Below the pieces are notes generated by a model, which was not told where the DNA came from, did no database searches, and saw nothing but the letters and a program-made list of their open reading frames with translations. From Sphingorhabdus pulchriflava (GTDB taxonomy: Bacteria; Pseudomonadota; Alphaproteobacteria; Sphingomonadales; Sphingomonadaceae), in the NCBI RefSeq assembly GCF_003367235.1, contig NZ_QRGP01000002.1:248001-312000 (forward strand): DNA of 64,000 bases. The letters are read 5' to 3'. Numbering within the stretch: the stretch's first letter is position 1; every line of letters begins with the position of its first letter. The position numbers and the translations under genes are program-made. Shown here piece after piece: positions 63,606 to 64,000 of this stretch.

Positions 63606-64000
63606 ATGACCGACGATTTGCCAGCCTTTCCGCTCGATCACCTCGCGCTTCGCGGGGTGCCCGACGCACCTGCGCTGCGTCTCAAGGACAAGGTCTATAG
63701 TTATCAGTCGTTAAATCATCGTATCGGTCGGCTCGCCGCGATATTGGCCGCCCAAGATTTTACAGCAGGCGACCGGATCGCCACTTGGCTGCCCAAGACC
63801 GAACTGGCCTGCCTGATGCCGCTCGCTGCGGTGCGCGCGGGGCTGGTGCATGTGCCGATCAACCCGCTGCTCAAACCCGCACAGGTTAAGCATATCCTGC
63901 CGGACAGCGGAGCCAAGGCGCTGCTGACGAGTGCGGTGAGGGCGGGGCAGCTCGAAAGCTACCTTGAAACTGAACACCAACGTCATGCTGAACTTGTTTC
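63606..64000 (+). CDS. Acyl-CoA ligase (AMP-forming), exosortase-A-associated, cut by window edge
   Basis: 131 codons and two bases are present, then the window ends. The N-terminal ANL-superfamily pattern (DAPALRLKDKVYSYQSLNHRIGRLAAILAAQDFTAGDRIATWLPKTELACLMPLAAVRAGLVHVPINPLLKPAQVKHILPDSGAKALLT) is clear. The A3, A5 and A8 motifs lie beyond the edge. It would charge the acyl carrier protein at 62250-62519. Start ATG 63606 is divergent from the FemAB-like gene. Confidence 0.85.
   Translation, partial: MTDDLPAFPLDHLALRGVPDAPALRLKDKVYSYQSLNHRIGRLAAILAAQDFTAGDRIATWLPKTELACLMPLAAVRAGLVHVPINPLLKPAQVKHILPDSGAKALLTSAVRAGQLESYLETEHQRHAELV

Noticed and set aside
1-64000. CRISPR arrays, prophage, insertion sequences, rRNA operons
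   Set aside because: No direct-repeat series, integrase, transposase or rRNA sequence was seen.

Overview
The window reads as chromosome of a flagellated alphaproteobacterium, most likely Sphingomonadaceae. The pointers are moderately high GC, very tight gene packing, exosortase-A (XrtA) accessory genes on the right edge, a DUF721-DsbA-DsbA-SMC block, and sphingomonad-style housekeeping genes. No phage, transposase, CRISPR or rRNA was seen. One tRNA (CAT anticodon) is present. No stretch longer than about 300 bases lacks a gene.

Layout. (1) 1-3.5 kb: two related secreted DUF11 proteins on the minus strand, one cut by the left edge. (2) 3.7-15.9 kb: housekeeping genes (rsmE, ubiA, aldo/keto reductase, smc, two DsbA-like thioredoxin-fold proteins, DUF721, mutY, a serine hydrolase, nudC, a FrnE-like protein). 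(3) 15.8-31.6 kb: first flagellar block, with a sigma-54 activator, motAB, flgBCDEFGHIJKL on the minus strand, then flgA-flgM-flgN and a lytic transglycosylase-flhA-fliA on the plus strand. (4) 31.7-45.2 kb: an insert of non-flagellar genes (PAS-like protein, RlpA-like, DUF2490, aroC, GNAT, fabI, YihY, DnaJ-like, ABA4-like, pdxH, CDF transporter, PhzF, cyclophilin, mgtE, DUF1489, CPBP protease). (5) 45.2-59.4 kb: second flagellar block, fliEFGHIJKLMNOPQR-flhB-fliDS on the minus strand and a single flagellin gene on the plus strand with a strong terminator. (6) 59.6-64 kb: tRNA, an enoyl-CoA hydratase-like gene, and an XrtA-associated cluster (hydrolases 1 and 2, acyl carrier protein, FemAB-like protein, divergent acyl-CoA ligase).

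How the flagellar genes fit together. A three-step hierarchy can be read from the DNA. Four near-perfect sigma-54 promoters (TGGCAC-N5-TTGCT) precede flgB, flgA, the transglycosylase-flhA-fliA operon and fliE. The only sigma-54 activator in the window is a receiver-less AAA+ protein beside motAB. fliA (sigma-28) is itself in a sigma-54 operon. Four sites of the form T(A/C)AA-N15-(G/A)CCGTTA precede fliC, fliDS, flgM and, less surely, motAB. The genes for export apparatus, basal body, hook, filament and motor are all here. flhF, flhG and chemotaxis genes are not in the window.

Oddities: short FlgD, FlgE and flagellin; FlgJ reduced to its rod-binding part with a separate lytic transglycosylase; FlhB with NPRH in place of NPTH; a PAS-like protein of unknown role directly after fliA; and a hydrolase with a cysteine where the nucleophilic serine is expected. 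I did not find a clearly unprecedented system. The best leads are the regulatory layout and these variants.
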